Source of the DNA: Christiangramia aestuarii
GTDB lineage: Bacteria > Bacteroidota > Bacteroidia > Flavobacteriales > Flavobacteriaceae
NCBI RefSeq assembly: GCF_009735585.1
Contig: NZ_VJVW01000001.1
Coordinates: forward strand, 18,767 to 82,766
Direction: 5' to 3'
Length of the DNA: 64,000 nt
Of this stretch, positions 1-8,672 are shown in pieces. Position 1 is the first letter of the stretch; every line of letters starts with the position of its first letter. Below the pieces are notes generated by a model, which was not told the DNA's origin, searched no databases, and was given only the letters and a program-made list of their open reading frames with translations. A program made the position numbers and the translations under genes.

Positions 1-692
1 ATCACATCCCAGCCTAGCAGATCGGCTTGTTGCGCAAGGATCTGGGCATCATTCCCGGCTCCTACAATAATAAGTTTTACCGGAGGCTGATAAATCTGAA
101 TAAAAATATGACTAGTCTCTTTATGTAATGATAGCTCCGCGAAAACCGATTGGTTTTCCTTTAAAACCAATTGAGATTGTTCCAGAATTTGTTCCAGTAA
201 TTCTTGTTCCGGTTTCTTACCCCAAAAAGTTGATTTTTCATCAATTATCATGGAAGTTCCATACTGCTCTTTGATTTTATCCAGATTGAACTGAACGACA
301 ATTGCCAAAGGATCTTTTTGAGCAATCACCTTTTTCAGCAATTCGCATGGATTCATTTGGTCCTGATAATTTAAAGACTCAAACAGCACCTGAATAATTC
401 CGTTACATCCTAATTGCGCTCCAATTATCGCGTCATCTTCATCACTGGTATCATAAGTGATGAGTTTGTTTTTCTGCTGGTACATAGCGTGCAGTGCCTT
501 TCGCAGCGCATCTCCTTCCAGGCATCCGCCACTTATAGCTCCTGTGATATTCCCGAATTCATCAACCAGCATTCGTGCACCGGCTCTACGATAGGATGAT
601 CCCTCCACATGAACCACGGTAGCAAGAACGCTTTGCGTCCCTTCATTTTTCAGAAGTTCATATTGATTTATAATGGCATCCAGTTCTCTCAT
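1..692 (-). CDS. XdhC/CoxI family molybdenum-cofactor maturation protein (3' end cut by window edge)
   Basis: XdhC-type proteins bind molybdenum cofactor, help make its terminal sulfido ligand and deliver it to xanthine-dehydrogenase-type enzymes in the cytoplasm. The reading frame stays open for 230 codons to the window edge. The N-terminal XdhC/CoxI domain shows SVLATVVHVEGSSYRR and the signature AISGGCLEGD (about residues 20-65). A Rossmann-type segment (PVKLIIVGAGNDAQILAQQA) near residue 210 marks the start of the XdhC_C domain. The ATG at 692-690 overlaps the TGA of the upstream cysteine desulfurase (ATGA), so the two are translationally coupled. Together with the molybdenum hydroxylase genes upstream, this makes a role in its maturation likely. 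The C-terminus is outside the window. Confidence 0.88.
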   Translation of the reverse strand, partial: MRELDAIINQYELLKNEGTQSVLATVVHVEGSSYRRAGARMLVDEFGNITGAISGGCLEGDALRKALHAMYQQKNKLITYDTSDEDDAIIGAQLGCNGIIQVLFESLNYQDQMNPCELLKKVIAQKDPLAIVVQFNLDKIKEQYGTSMIIDEKSTFWGKKPEQELLEQILEQSQLVLKENQSVFAELSLHKETSHIFIQIYQPPVKLIIVGAGNDAQILAQQADLLGWDV

Positions 693-1843
693 ACCATTGC
701 TCTTTTTAACTGGTTCACAGTCTTATTAATTTCCTCGGCTGCGAATTCGATCTCTGAAAGACTTGTATTTATTCCTAAACTGATCCGTAAAGAAGATAAT
801 GCCTGTTCATCGCTTAGGCCCATTGCTTTTAAAACATGGGAAGGTTCAATAGTATTAGCTGTACAGGCCGACCCACGTGAAACCGCCAGGCTATTCAATT
901 TTCTGATAAGTTGGTTACCGTCAATATTCTCAAAGGAGATATTGCTCGTATTTGGTAACCGATCAGAAGTCCTGGAATTGATATTACAAGAACCTGATTC
1001 CTTTAAAAGTCCTTCTAGTTTATCTCTAAGTTTAGAGATCCTTGTCGACTCTTCTTCCATTTCAGAAAAAGCAATTTCGGCAGCCTTTCCAAATCCTACG
1101 ATACCCGGAACATTCAAAGTTCCCGGGCGCATCCCTTTTTCCTGTCCGCCTCCAAAAACCTGAGGTTCAATTTCGATCTCATTTTTCTTATTGATATATA
1201 ATGCGCCAACGCCTTTTGGTCCGTAGATCTTATGAGAAGAGAAGATCGCTATATCAAGATCCAGAGCTTTGAGGTCAACAGGTATTTTACCCACAGCCTG
1301 GGTGATATCACTCATTAACTTCGCCCCTTTTGAATGAACAATTTTTTCAATGTCATGCATGGGATGAATTAGGCCTGTTTCATTATTTGCCAGCATGAGG
1401 CATACAAGAATCGTTTCTGAAGTAATAGAATTTTCTAATTCTTGCAGATCAATGTTTCCCTCTGAATCCACATGCAGATAAGTGACTTCAAAACCATCAT
1501 TTTCCAGAACTTTTAAAGTATCTAGAATGGCTTTATGCTCTGTTCTACAGGAGATAATGTGCTTACCTTTTGATTGATTCGCTTTACAAAATCCGAAAAG
1601 CGCCAGATTCGCCGCTTCGGTGGCACCGGAAGTAAAAGTGATGCCAGTTGGTTTACAGTTAACCAACCTGGCGATCTGTTCCCTGGAATATTCTACAGCT
1701 TCATTGCTATCCCACCCAAAAACATGATCACTACTGGCATTCCCGAATTTCTCGGTAAAATAAGGCAACATCGCTTCAACCACCCGTTGATCAGCTGGTG
1801 TGGTTGCATTATAATCCAGGTATATTTTCTTTTTTACTGCCAT
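689..1843 (-). CDS. Cysteine desulfurase (NifS/IscS family)
   Basis: PLP enzyme of 384 aa that takes sulfur from L-cysteine as an enzyme-bound persulfide and leaves alanine. The PLP lysine is K205 in SSHKIYGPKG. The substrate-side histidine is in RTEHKA (about residue 103). The persulfide cysteine is C327 in SRGSACTA, a short class-I-like loop. It sits between a ModE-like regulator and xdhC and overlaps xdhC by 4 bp. In Rhodobacter capsulatus a NifS-like enzyme (NifS4) sulfurates the Mo cofactor held by XdhC. By analogy this copy probably serves the hydroxylase encoded upstream rather than general Fe-S assembly; that is inference from position. Confidence 0.93.
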   Translation of the reverse strand: MAVKKKIYLDYNATTPADQRVVEAMLPYFTEKFGNASSDHVFGWDSNEAVEYSREQIARLVNCKPTGITFTSGATEAANLALFGFCKANQSKGKHIISCRTEHKAILDTLKVLENDGFEVTYLHVDSEGNIDLQELENSITSETILVCLMLANNETGLIHPMHDIEKIVHSKGAKLMSDITQAVGKIPVDLKALDLDIAIFSSHKIYGPKGVGALYINKKNEIEIEPQVFGGGQEKGMRPGTLNVPGIVGFGKAAEIAFSEMEEESTRISKLRDKLEGLLKESGSCNINSRTSDRLPNTSNISFENIDGNQLIRKLNSLAVSRGSACTANTIEPSHVLKAMGLSDEQALSSLRISLGINTSLSEIEFAAEEINKTVNQLKRAMV

Positions 1844-1916
1844 TTAAGCGTTATGTATATACGTATATATCGCAATTTAAATTTTAAGGCTCAGGAATTT
1901 CCAAAGCCTTAGATTT

Positions 1917-2255
1917 TTATTTTAAAACTTTGATAAGATCGGTTTGCTGGTCTACCACTTCATCGATCTTTCTCTGTAAATTCTCGAACTCTCGCATTAT
2001 TTCGAAACCCTGTGGAGTGACTTCTGCTCCTCCACCGTGCTGACCTCCTTTTTTCAGAATGACCAAAGGTTCCTCAGCATGCTGATTCAACCTCTGCACC
2101 AATTCCCAGGCTTTTTTATAAGACATTCCCATCTTTGTAGCCGCCCTGGAAAGAGAGCCTTCTTCCTGAATCCTTTTCAAAAGTTCATTAGGTCCAGGTC
2201 CATAAAATTTCTCTCCCTCATCTTCAACCCAGCATTTAACTTTGATCTTTTTCAT
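1917..2255 (-). CDS. ModE-like winged helix DNA-binding protein (single domain)
   Basis: A 112-aa protein matching only the N-terminal winged-helix domain of ModE/LysR-type regulators. GPGPNELLKRIQEEGSLSRA is followed by the recognition region MGMSYKKAWELVQRL, then a wing with KKGGQHGGGAEVTPQG and a final helix resembling the ModE dimerisation helix. Full-length ModE (about 260 aa) also has two C-terminal molybdate-binding Mop/TOBE domains, which are absent. The gene lies 15 bp after the molybdenum subunit gene and 73 bp before the cysteine desulfurase gene, so it probably controls this locus. How it would sense molybdate or cofactor status without Mop domains is unclear. Confidence 0.85.
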   Translation of the reverse strand: MKKIKVKCWVEDEGEKFYGPGPNELLKRIQEEGSLSRAATKMGMSYKKAWELVQRLNQHAEEPLVILKKGGQHGGGAEVTPQGFEIMREFENLQRKIDEVVDQQTDLIKVLK

Positions 2256-2270
2256 AATTGAAAGGATCTG

Positions 2271-4547
2271 TTAGGTTTTCAAATCACTACCCGCATTTTT
2301 CAATTCATTGATAAAAGGTTGTTTATAAAACCTCTTTCCGGTCGCTTTATAAAGAGCATTAGCCAAAGCTCCCTGAACGGGTGGAAATGGTGGCTCTCCC
2401 AATCCGGTAGGATCTATACCATTATCTATAAAATGCACATCGATCTTTTTCGGCGCCTGCTTATGACGTATTAAATTATAAGTGTCAAAATTACTTTTTT
2501 GCGGTGCTCCATCTTTAAAAGTCATTTCGCTATATAGCGCATGACCAATTCCATCAACCGTTCCACCTTCCACCATATTTTTAGCGGCATCCGGATTCAC
2601 CACGATTCCGCAATCTACCACACAGGTGACCTTATCTATCAAAGGTTCATTTTTTTCTAGAGTCAGGTCAAGGATCTGCGCCACGTAAGAATTATGGCAG
2701 TAATAAGCCGAAACTCCGCGACTCTGACTAGAACTGCCATTGTTCCAACCAGACCTATCCCTGGCGACCTGAAGAACACCAGCGTATCTTTTAGCATCGT
2801 AATCATTCTCTTCTCCAACAGGATCTGATTCTGCGCGTTTTAGCATATCCAGTCTAAACTGAATTGGATCCTGCCCCATTTCCTCTGCCAGTTCATCTAA
2901 AAATGACTGCTCTGCCCCCGCAATAAAATTAGAACGTGGAGCTCTGAAAGCTCCCGTTGAAATATTTGATTCAAGACTCCAGCTTTCTGCAAGATAATTG
3001 TCGATAGCTCCTGCAGGAAAACGATTGGCGAAAAGTGGACTTTCCGGAATTCCTCCGGCATTTACATGAAAAGCAGTTAGTTTATTGTTCACATCCAGCG
3101 CCGCACGATATTTCACATGGTACGCCGGGCGATATACCCCGTTGGTCATATCATCTTCACGGGAATAAACCAGTTTGATCGGTTTTCCCATTTTCTGAGA
3201 GATCACGGCAGCTTCCACCAGGAAGTGACCATAAAGTCTACGGCCAAAACCGCCTCCCATTCTCGTCATCTGTATATCGATATCTTCGAGATCGAAGCCA
3301 AGGCGTTTATTTACACTCTTTTCAGCATATTCAGGAGTTTGAATAGGTCCTAACAATAAGGCCTTGTCACCGGTTACATCGGCGAAAAAGTTCATAGGTT
3401 CCATACAGTTATGCGCAAGGAATGGGCAGGTATAAGAACGCTCGATCACGCGGGCGGCATTTTTAAATGCTTTTTCTGGTTCACCATCCTTTCTTACCAC
3501 TTCAGATTTTTTCTCCCCGACCTCAGCCATCAGCGTATTATGAATATCACTGCTTTCAAGTCCGGTAGCTCCGGCCATTCCAGCAGATTTTTCCAGAATC
3601 TGTATCTGTTCGGTCAATTTTGGATTCAGGTCCCATTCTACCTTTAATTCTTTCTTAGCCTGCATTACCTGCCAGGTAGATTCACCTACCACAACAACCA
3701 GTTTTGAAAAAGCTGCTACATCGCTCCATTCTTTTTCCATATCTTCCGGATAGGTGTCTATGGTAAAAACGTCAACGATACCGGGCATTTCTTTTACCTT
3801 TTCGGCATCCATTGATTTGAATTCCATCCCGAATGCAGGTGGTTGTACCAGCATCGCGATGAGCATTCCGTCTTTATAAGTATCCAGACCATAAAGTGGC
3901 TGACCGGTCACAATTTTCTTCGCGTCTACATTCTTTCGGGAAGTACCTATTATTTTGAAATTGTCATTATCCTTTAATTCCACTTCTTCCGGAACTTCAA
4001 CCTGGGCGGCGGCTTTCGCGATCTCGCCATATCCCATGGTCTTATCGCTTCCTTTATGTTTTATCACTCCTTCTTCAACAGTTAGTTCTGAAACCGGAAC
4101 TTCCCATTGTTTCGCTGCAGCAGTAAGAAGCATTTGTCTGGCTGTCGCTCCAGCGGTTCTCAAAGATTCCCATCCCTGACGGATGGACTGACTACCACCG
4201 GCAAGCTGCCTGGTGAAAATATCAGTATTTAATGGCGCCTGTTCTACGATGACATTATTCCAGTCCACGTCAAGCTCTTCGGCCACGATCATGGGCATGG
4301 AGGTCTTTACGTTCTGACCAATTTCAGGATTTGGAGAATAGATCGTTACAATTCCATTATCGCCTATCTTCAGATAACCGTTAAGCTCGAACCACTCATC
4401 TGGCATTTGCATGGCCATTTCTTCTCCACCTTCTTCTGTAGCTCTTTTACAGGCCAGCCAGTTGAAACCGATGATCAATCCACCACTGGCAACTCCAACG
4501 CTTTTTATAAAAGATCTTCTGCCTATTCCTGTTTTTACTTTACTCAT
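2271..4547 (-). CDS. Molybdopterin-binding subunit of a xanthine-dehydrogenase-family hydroxylase (IorB-like), Tat-exported
   Basis: The 758-aa large subunit resembles the beta subunit of isoquinoline 1-oxidoreductase, which hydroxylates N-heterocycles or oxidises aldehydes; the substrate here is unknown. A Tat signal is present (R10-R11 in GRRSFIKS, then a hydrophobic stretch), so the folded cofactor-loaded protein is probably exported. The Mo-pterin motif GGGFGRR lies at 431-437. The conserved active-site glutamate is probably E718 in GLGEPPFPP. No cytochrome c domain is fused. It follows the 2Fe-2S subunit gene by 26 bp. A cysteine follows the Tat h-region (NWLACKR), but the residue three before it is Trp, so a lipobox is doubtful. 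Confidence 0.93.
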   Translation of the reverse strand: MSKVKTGIGRRSFIKSVGVASGGLIIGFNWLACKRATEEGGEEMAMQMPDEWFELNGYLKIGDNGIVTIYSPNPEIGQNVKTSMPMIVAEELDVDWNNVIVEQAPLNTDIFTRQLAGGSQSIRQGWESLRTAGATARQMLLTAAAKQWEVPVSELTVEEGVIKHKGSDKTMGYGEIAKAAAQVEVPEEVELKDNDNFKIIGTSRKNVDAKKIVTGQPLYGLDTYKDGMLIAMLVQPPAFGMEFKSMDAEKVKEMPGIVDVFTIDTYPEDMEKEWSDVAAFSKLVVVVGESTWQVMQAKKELKVEWDLNPKLTEQIQILEKSAGMAGATGLESSDIHNTLMAEVGEKKSEVVRKDGEPEKAFKNAARVIERSYTCPFLAHNCMEPMNFFADVTGDKALLLGPIQTPEYAEKSVNKRLGFDLEDIDIQMTRMGGGFGRRLYGHFLVEAAVISQKMGKPIKLVYSREDDMTNGVYRPAYHVKYRAALDVNNKLTAFHVNAGGIPESPLFANRFPAGAIDNYLAESWSLESNISTGAFRAPRSNFIAGAEQSFLDELAEEMGQDPIQFRLDMLKRAESDPVGEENDYDAKRYAGVLQVARDRSGWNNGSSSQSRGVSAYYCHNSYVAQILDLTLEKNEPLIDKVTCVVDCGIVVNPDAAKNMVEGGTVDGIGHALYSEMTFKDGAPQKSNFDTYNLIRHKQAPKKIDVHFIDNGIDPTGLGEPPFPPVQGALANALYKATGKRFYKQPFINELKNAGSDLKT

Positions 4548-4573
4548 TTTTCTCGATTTAAATTCAACTAAGA

Positions 4574-5038
4574 TTAGGCTATTTGGGAATCTGAAGCTGA
4601 TTTGATAGCAGCCTTAATTCTGGTATAGGTTCCGCAGCGGCAAATATTTCCGTTCATGGCATTTTCAATTTCTTCATCGCTAGGACTCGGATTCTTTTTC
4701 AGCAAAGCTGAAGCCGACATGATCTGTCCTGCCTGGCAATAACCGCACTGGGGAACATCATGTTCCAGCCAGGCCTTTTGCACGGGATGATCCCCGTTTT
4801 CAGAAAGTCCTTCGATAGTCGTTATTTCGTTACCGGCAGCCGATGAAATGGGCAACTGGCATGATCTCACGGCAGAACCATTAAAATGCACTGTACAGGC
4901 ACCACATTGGGCAATTCCGCAGCCATATTTTGTTCCAACCATTTTGAGATGGTCTCTTAAAACCCAAAGCAAAGGAGTAGTTGGATCTACATCTAGGGTC
5001 TGCTTTTTTCCGTTGATAGTTATCGTGAATTCTGCCAT
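4574..5038 (-). CDS. 2Fe-2S subunit of the molybdenum hydroxylase (IorA-like)
   Basis: This 154-aa small subunit carries two [2Fe-2S] clusters that move electrons away from the Mo centre. The N-terminal plant-type ferredoxin domain has [16 protein letters not shown] with a further cysteine in SAVRSCQL (about residues 38-60). The C-terminal four-helix domain has [10 protein letters not shown] and [13 protein letters not shown], which bind the second cluster. It has no signal peptide, as expected if it is carried out with the Tat-bearing large subunit encoded 26 bp downstream. Length and motif order are typical of the family. There is no separate FAD subunit, which also fits the two-subunit Ior type. 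Confidence 0.94.
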   Translation of the reverse strand: MAEFTITINGKKQTLDVDPTTPLLWVLRDHLKMVGTKYGCGIAQCGACTVHFNGSAVRSCQLPISSAAGNEITTIEGLSENGDHPVQKAWLEHDVPQCGYCQAGQIMSASALLKKNPSPSDEEIENAMNGNICRCGTYTRIKAAIKSASDSQIA

Positions 5039-5131
5039 GGTTATAATTTTAGTCCTTTAAAATACGGATAAAATCTTAAAGTATTTATGAAAAAGAGAAT
5101 TAGGTATAGTTGAGCTTAAAAGGTATAGAGC

Positions 5132-5353
5132 TTACTTCTTAGGAGGAAGGTCGAATGCTTCAGCCTGATGTTCAAAATGGTTTCGGTGAGATCCGTCACA
5201 AAAGGGTTTGTTACTAGAAAGTCCGCAACGGCATAAAGAAACCAGTTCTCTTCCGCCTAAATCGTAATTATTCCCATTTTTATCCACGATCTCAAAATCG
5301 CCTTCCACTTTTAAAGATCCGTTACTCAATACGGTTAATTTTGCTTTACTCAT
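5132..5353 (-). CDS. CDGSH iron-sulfur domain protein
   Basis: A 73-aa protein with the motif C-R-C-x9-C-D-G-S-H (CRCGLSSNKPFCDGSH, residues 41-56), the three-Cys/one-His ligand set of mitoNEET-type [2Fe-2S] clusters. Such small bacterial proteins are thought to handle redox-active or transferable clusters in the cytoplasm. It is 93 bp upstream of the ferredoxin-type subunit on the same strand, so it may be first in the operon or a separate unit. Its own role is not evident from the sequence. Confidence 0.9.
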   Translation of the reverse strand: MSKAKLTVLSNGSLKVEGDFEIVDKNGNNYDLGGRELVSLCRCGLSSNKPFCDGSHRNHFEHQAEAFDLPPKK

Positions 5354-5374
5354 TTTTTTCAGTTTTTGTTAAAG

Positions 5375-5389
5375 CACGAAGATACGTGC
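5375..5389 (-). promoter_or_regulatory. Possible promoter region with small dyad upstream of the CDGSH gene
   Basis: On the minus strand TATCTTCG (5384-5377) resembles the Bacteroidota -7 element TAnnTTTG and lies about 25 bp before the start codon. It is framed by the inverted repeat GCACG/CGTGC. No convincing -33 element is seen, so this is weak. Confidence 0.3.
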
Positions 5390-5589
5390 AAAAAATTCAA
5401 AATTTCTTTAAATATTTGGTTCGGTATTACAAATATGGGAGGTGATCTAAACCGGTATTTTCCATGGTAACATATCGATAATACCTTTCTTACCGGGAGA
5501 AAAATAATGGCCTACTATGCAGACCAATTAAAAGAAAGAATTCCGAAGAACAACTCAGGTAATATTTAATTGATATTAAATTAAAAAAT

Positions 5590-6966
5590 CTAATCAAGCA
5601 CAGTTTCTTCCCTTAGCGCCTTCTTCCTGGATAAACCGGCAATTTGACCTAAGTGTTCTTCCAGTTTAATACTTCTAAAAATGAAAAACGATAATAGGGG
5701 AAATATGGCGATACAGGTAATGATTACAGGCCAGTCATAATTCAAGGTCAGTTTCCCGAGCAGCCAGGCTCCAAAAGAAACCCCCAAGTTATTAAGGGTC
5801 ATATAAATAGTGAATTGAGAGGCAGAAACCTTCTGCCAGCAGAGTTTCATTCCCAAAGCAAGGGTAGCAATAGTGGCCAGGGTATACAGCAGGTAATAAA
5901 TTATCACAAAGCCAAAAACCACTGTATTGTTCTGCCAGGAACCAGATAATAAAATGAAAACGATAAAGCTAATGAAAAGGGCGGTCAAAAGATATAAGAT
6001 CATCCTTTTAGTCCCCAGCAGGTCTATCACAAATCCACCTATAAAGATCCCGATGAAACCGGCGGTAATGGTAGAAGCTGAGTACACCTGGGAATAGGCG
6101 GTATTGGTCCATTCCAATTGCTGAACGGTAAAGATGGGTAATAATACATCTACCATTCCGGCTATGGTTCCGAATAAAAAGATACCCAGGCATAGCAATA
6201 AGCTGGCGGAAAGAAGCGTGCATTTTTTCAGGTTTCCGATAAGCTCCTTCCAGTTGGCCACGTGGGTGCTCTTAGTTACGCTTGAAGCCTTTCCTTTGGT
6301 CCAGGGAAGCATCTTTTCACCGCGATGTTCCCTGAAGTAAAGAGGAACCAGTAATAACAGAATGACCAGGAATGATAGCGAAGTTACTGCGTTGGTAAAA
6401 CCTACCGTATTGATGAGGGCAGTGCCAATCACCAGGGCCAGTGACTGACCGATAATACGTGAACCCCACATGATGCCGTTAGCCCTGGCCTGTTGCTCCT
6501 TGGGGATAATTTCTACGGCCATTCCATCTATGGCTATATCCTGCATAACGCCAAAAAAACTAATGATAAATCCGAATACTGTCAGGATCTGCAGGTTGTT
6601 CAGCGGATCATTCGTAAAGCCCATTGAAAAGACACTTATAAAAAGCCCAATCTGCCCCATTAGGATCCAGGGTCTTTTCCTGCCCATGGAAAGTAAGGTA
6701 TACCTGTCCATTATGGGAGCCACCACAAGTTTAAAGGTCCAGGGGATAATGATCACGGCGGTATAGGTAGCAATTTCGACAGCGGGAATATTGTTCATAG
6801 CCAGCCAGGCCGGGATCGCAAAAAAGGTGATGCCAATAGGAATACCTTCTGAAATATATAAAGCGGCGAAAACGAGATACCTTAGGATGGCATTCTCAGC
6901 CAGGTACTTGTTTCTTTTTAAATGCGCTAACTCTACCCTTTTTACCCTGTTTTCCGGAAGATTCAT
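5590..6966 (-). CDS. MFS permease, PAT/AmpG-like
   Basis: A 458-aa inner-membrane protein with about 12 hydrophobic segments. The region ISEGIPIGITFFAIPAW, the loop MGRKRPWILMGQ and the segment GVMQDIAIDG recall the PAT/AmpG branch of the major facilitator superfamily, which includes permeases for muropeptides and acyl-CoA. The charged N-terminus (RVKRVELAHLKRNK) should be cytoplasmic. It stands alone: 236 bp separates it from the CDGSH gene downstream and 468 bp precedes it. The substrate cannot be inferred. Confidence 0.8.
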   Translation of the reverse strand: MNLPENRVKRVELAHLKRNKYLAENAILRYLVFAALYISEGIPIGITFFAIPAWLAMNNIPAVEIATYTAVIIIPWTFKLVVAPIMDRYTLLSMGRKRPWILMGQIGLFISVFSMGFTNDPLNNLQILTVFGFIISFFGVMQDIAIDGMAVEIIPKEQQARANGIMWGSRIIGQSLALVIGTALINTVGFTNAVTSLSFLVILLLLVPLYFREHRGEKMLPWTKGKASSVTKSTHVANWKELIGNLKKCTLLSASLLLCLGIFLFGTIAGMVDVLLPIFTVQQLEWTNTAYSQVYSASTITAGFIGIFIGGFVIDLLGTKRMILYLLTALFISFIVFILLSGSWQNNTVVFGFVIIYYLLYTLATIATLALGMKLCWQKVSASQFTIYMTLNNLGVSFGAWLLGKLTLNYDWPVIITCIAIFPLLSFFIFRSIKLEEHLGQIAGLSRKKALREETVLD

Positions 6967-7434
6967 AGAGATGATATTTCTGGGTTATTAAATAAAATTC
7001 CTTCCGGCGCTGGACCGGATCTTTAGGCTGCTGGCAATAAATAATAGCGATAAGTTGAAGTAAGTCACTTTACTGCTGTTTAAGAATATTTACAGCAGGA
7101 ACAGCTGACTTCCGGGAAAAAGAAAATGTTCAGATCAGCAGGGCTATTGGTAACTGATTAATTACGAATACAATATACACATATATTTCATGCATTTTTC
7201 AAATTTATATCTGCTGAGAAGAGTAAATTTCTTTACTGCTGAATTTTAAAACCGGGCTTATTCAAAAGATATTTTTAGACAAGACCGTAAGTTGTTTATA
7301 ATTGAATATTTTAGCAGGGAAGCTTCTTTTGAGCCGAAGGTTTACTGGAAAAATCTTAAAATACTTGAAGAAAGTTATACCTAATTAACCATAAACAATC
7401 TCAAAACCATTCAGCAACTTATAATCTACTAAAT
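6967..7434. other. Intergenic region between divergent genes
   Basis: 468 bp without a supported gene. The only structure I see is a short inverted repeat, CTGCTGT (7073-7079) with ACAGCAG (7092-7098). It should carry the promoters of the MFS gene (minus) and of the small exported proteins (plus), but no clear -7/-33 pair stands out. Confidence 0.4.
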
Positions 7435-7791
7435 ATGAAATTAAAACATCTATTCCCAATTCTCTGCATTGCTTCCGTTACCAGTCTAGGTGCTCAAACC
7501 AAGTCTGAAGAAAAAGTCAAGCCAGAAATCTCAATTACCAATCTCAATATTAAAACACATGAATTAAGCGAGCTGAAAGATTTTGACTGGAATTCTTTTG
7601 ATTCAATTTTCCAAAATAATTCTCCTGAAACGGAAATTAATCTAAGCTTCGAACTCGATCGAAGTATTAAGCTCAATTCTTCGAATATCGATGATTTCAA
7701 ATTCGTAGTAACCGGAAAAACTTCAGAATTAGATTCTTTAAAAATTCGGGCAAGACGAATCCTTACCAAACTGGAAGAATCCCTAAAATAA
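7435..7791 (+). CDS. Small exported hypothetical protein
   Basis: A 118-aa protein with a clear Sec signal peptide (MKLKHLFPILCIASVTSLGA, cleavage probably before QTKSEE). The mature part is acidic and Ser/Leu-rich, with no motif I recognise; the C-terminal half (DDFKFVVTGKTSELDSLKIR) could be a small alpha/beta fold. It lies 46 bp upstream of another exported protein on the same strand and probably shares its transcript. A 30-bp element just after its stop recurs after the next gene. Confidence 0.7.
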   Translation: MKLKHLFPILCIASVTSLGAQTKSEEKVKPEISITNLNIKTHELSELKDFDWNSFDSIFQNNSPETEINLSFELDRSIKLNSSNIDDFKFVVTGKTSELDSLKIRARRILTKLEESLK

Positions 7792-7794
7792 ATA

Positions 7795-7824
7795 TTCCCG
7801 GAGTACCCCCCGGATCATAATTAT
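7795..7824 (+). repeat. 30-bp intergenic direct repeat, copy 1
   Basis: This copy matches the element at 8574-8603 at 25 of 30 positions, including the uninterrupted core CCCGGATCATAAT. It lies just after the stop of the 118-aa gene and just before the start of the 219-aa gene. Confidence 0.6.
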
Positions 7825-7837
7825 CAAAATTTATCTT

Positions 7838-8497
7838 ATGAAAAACCTACTACTATTCGGCCTGCTTTTATCATTTATTGGCCACGCCCAGAACAGCACT
7901 TTAGAAAATTCTAATCCTGGAACTATAGTGCCGGCAAAATCTTCTATGATAGATGTATCTATTAAAACCGGCGTCGAAGATCCGGACATGCAAACCCTTT
8001 TTCAGTTTGAGAATATCAATCAGACTGAATTTTTCTTTAAGGGCGAAGCCATTCAGGGGAAATATTTTGTTCTAAAAATGAAAGAATTTCTTAACGGTGA
8101 ACTCATCAATACTTCAACGCTATTCGATGAACGTGGGAACAGCCATTTTAAAATTGATTCATCTCAAACCTCTTTCAAACTTTTAAGCAAGGTGGGGCAG
8201 GAAAACATCAAGGTCTGGATAAAGGGTAATAGATTTGGAAGCAAACAATCCTATTTTCCAACGACTCATGATAATGGAAGATATGTGGCCAAGGATTTCT
8301 TTGGAGCCCGGGAAACTTTAAAAGAAGATGTGAACAGACCCTTTCATATCATGTCGGTTATCACTCCCAGCAGAAATCCTGACGGGTCCGGTTCCTATTG
8401 CAGGGTGGCCCAATCTGAGATCGATCCCGAAAAATTCGGAAATGAATTCAACATACCCCATTATTACCTTATTGAAATTGATTTCGTCGAAGAATAA
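7838..8497 (+). CDS. Exported hypothetical protein
   Basis: A 219-aa protein with a signal peptide (MKNLLLFGLLLSFIGHA, cleavage before QNSTLE). The mature region predicts mostly beta strands and contains MKEFLNGELINTSTLFDERG and, near the C-terminus, ITPSRNPDGSGSYCRVAQSEI. I do not recognise a family. It follows the other small exported protein by 46 bp and is bracketed by two copies of a 30-bp repeat. Its 3' end faces a convergent lipoprotein gene across a shared terminator. Confidence 0.7.
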   Translation: MKNLLLFGLLLSFIGHAQNSTLENSNPGTIVPAKSSMIDVSIKTGVEDPDMQTLFQFENINQTEFFFKGEAIQGKYFVLKMKEFLNGELINTSTLFDERGNSHFKIDSSQTSFKLLSKVGQENIKVWIKGNRFGSKQSYFPTTHDNGRYVAKDFFGARETLKEDVNRPFHIMSVITPSRNPDGSGSYCRVAQSEIDPEKFGNEFNIPHYYLIEIDFVEE

Positions 8498-8573
8498 TTG
8501 ATCATTGTTTCTGAATTTTGGGATTTCACAAAAGAAGGATCTATAAGAAGCTATAAATTCAATTAACAGGTTT

Positions 8574-8603
8574 TTCCTGGAGAAACGCCCGGATCATAAT
8601 AAT
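8574..8603 (+). repeat. 30-bp intergenic direct repeat, copy 2
   Basis: Second copy of the element at 7795-7824 (25/30 identical). It lies 76 bp after the stop of the 219-aa exported protein and immediately before a terminator hairpin. A shorter gapped relative (TTCCCG then CCCGATCATAA) occurs at 10031-10047, just before the PLP-enzyme gene. Confidence 0.6.
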
Positions 8604-8616
8604 ATAAAAAATCATT

Positions 8617-8653
8617 AAAAAACGGGAAAAGCCTCGCTTATTCCCGTTTTTTT
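8617..8653. terminator. Bidirectional rho-independent terminator
   Basis: Stem AAAAAACGGGAA (8617-8628) pairs with TTCCCGTTTTTT from 8641, with T-runs on both sides. It lies between two convergent genes and can serve both. Confidence 0.85.
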
Positions 8654-8672
8654 ATCATTTTATTTTACCTGA

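Noticed and set aside
609..1163. 184-codon plus-strand frame
   Set aside because: Antisense to the cysteine desulfurase and xdhC start; shadow of strong coding sequence.
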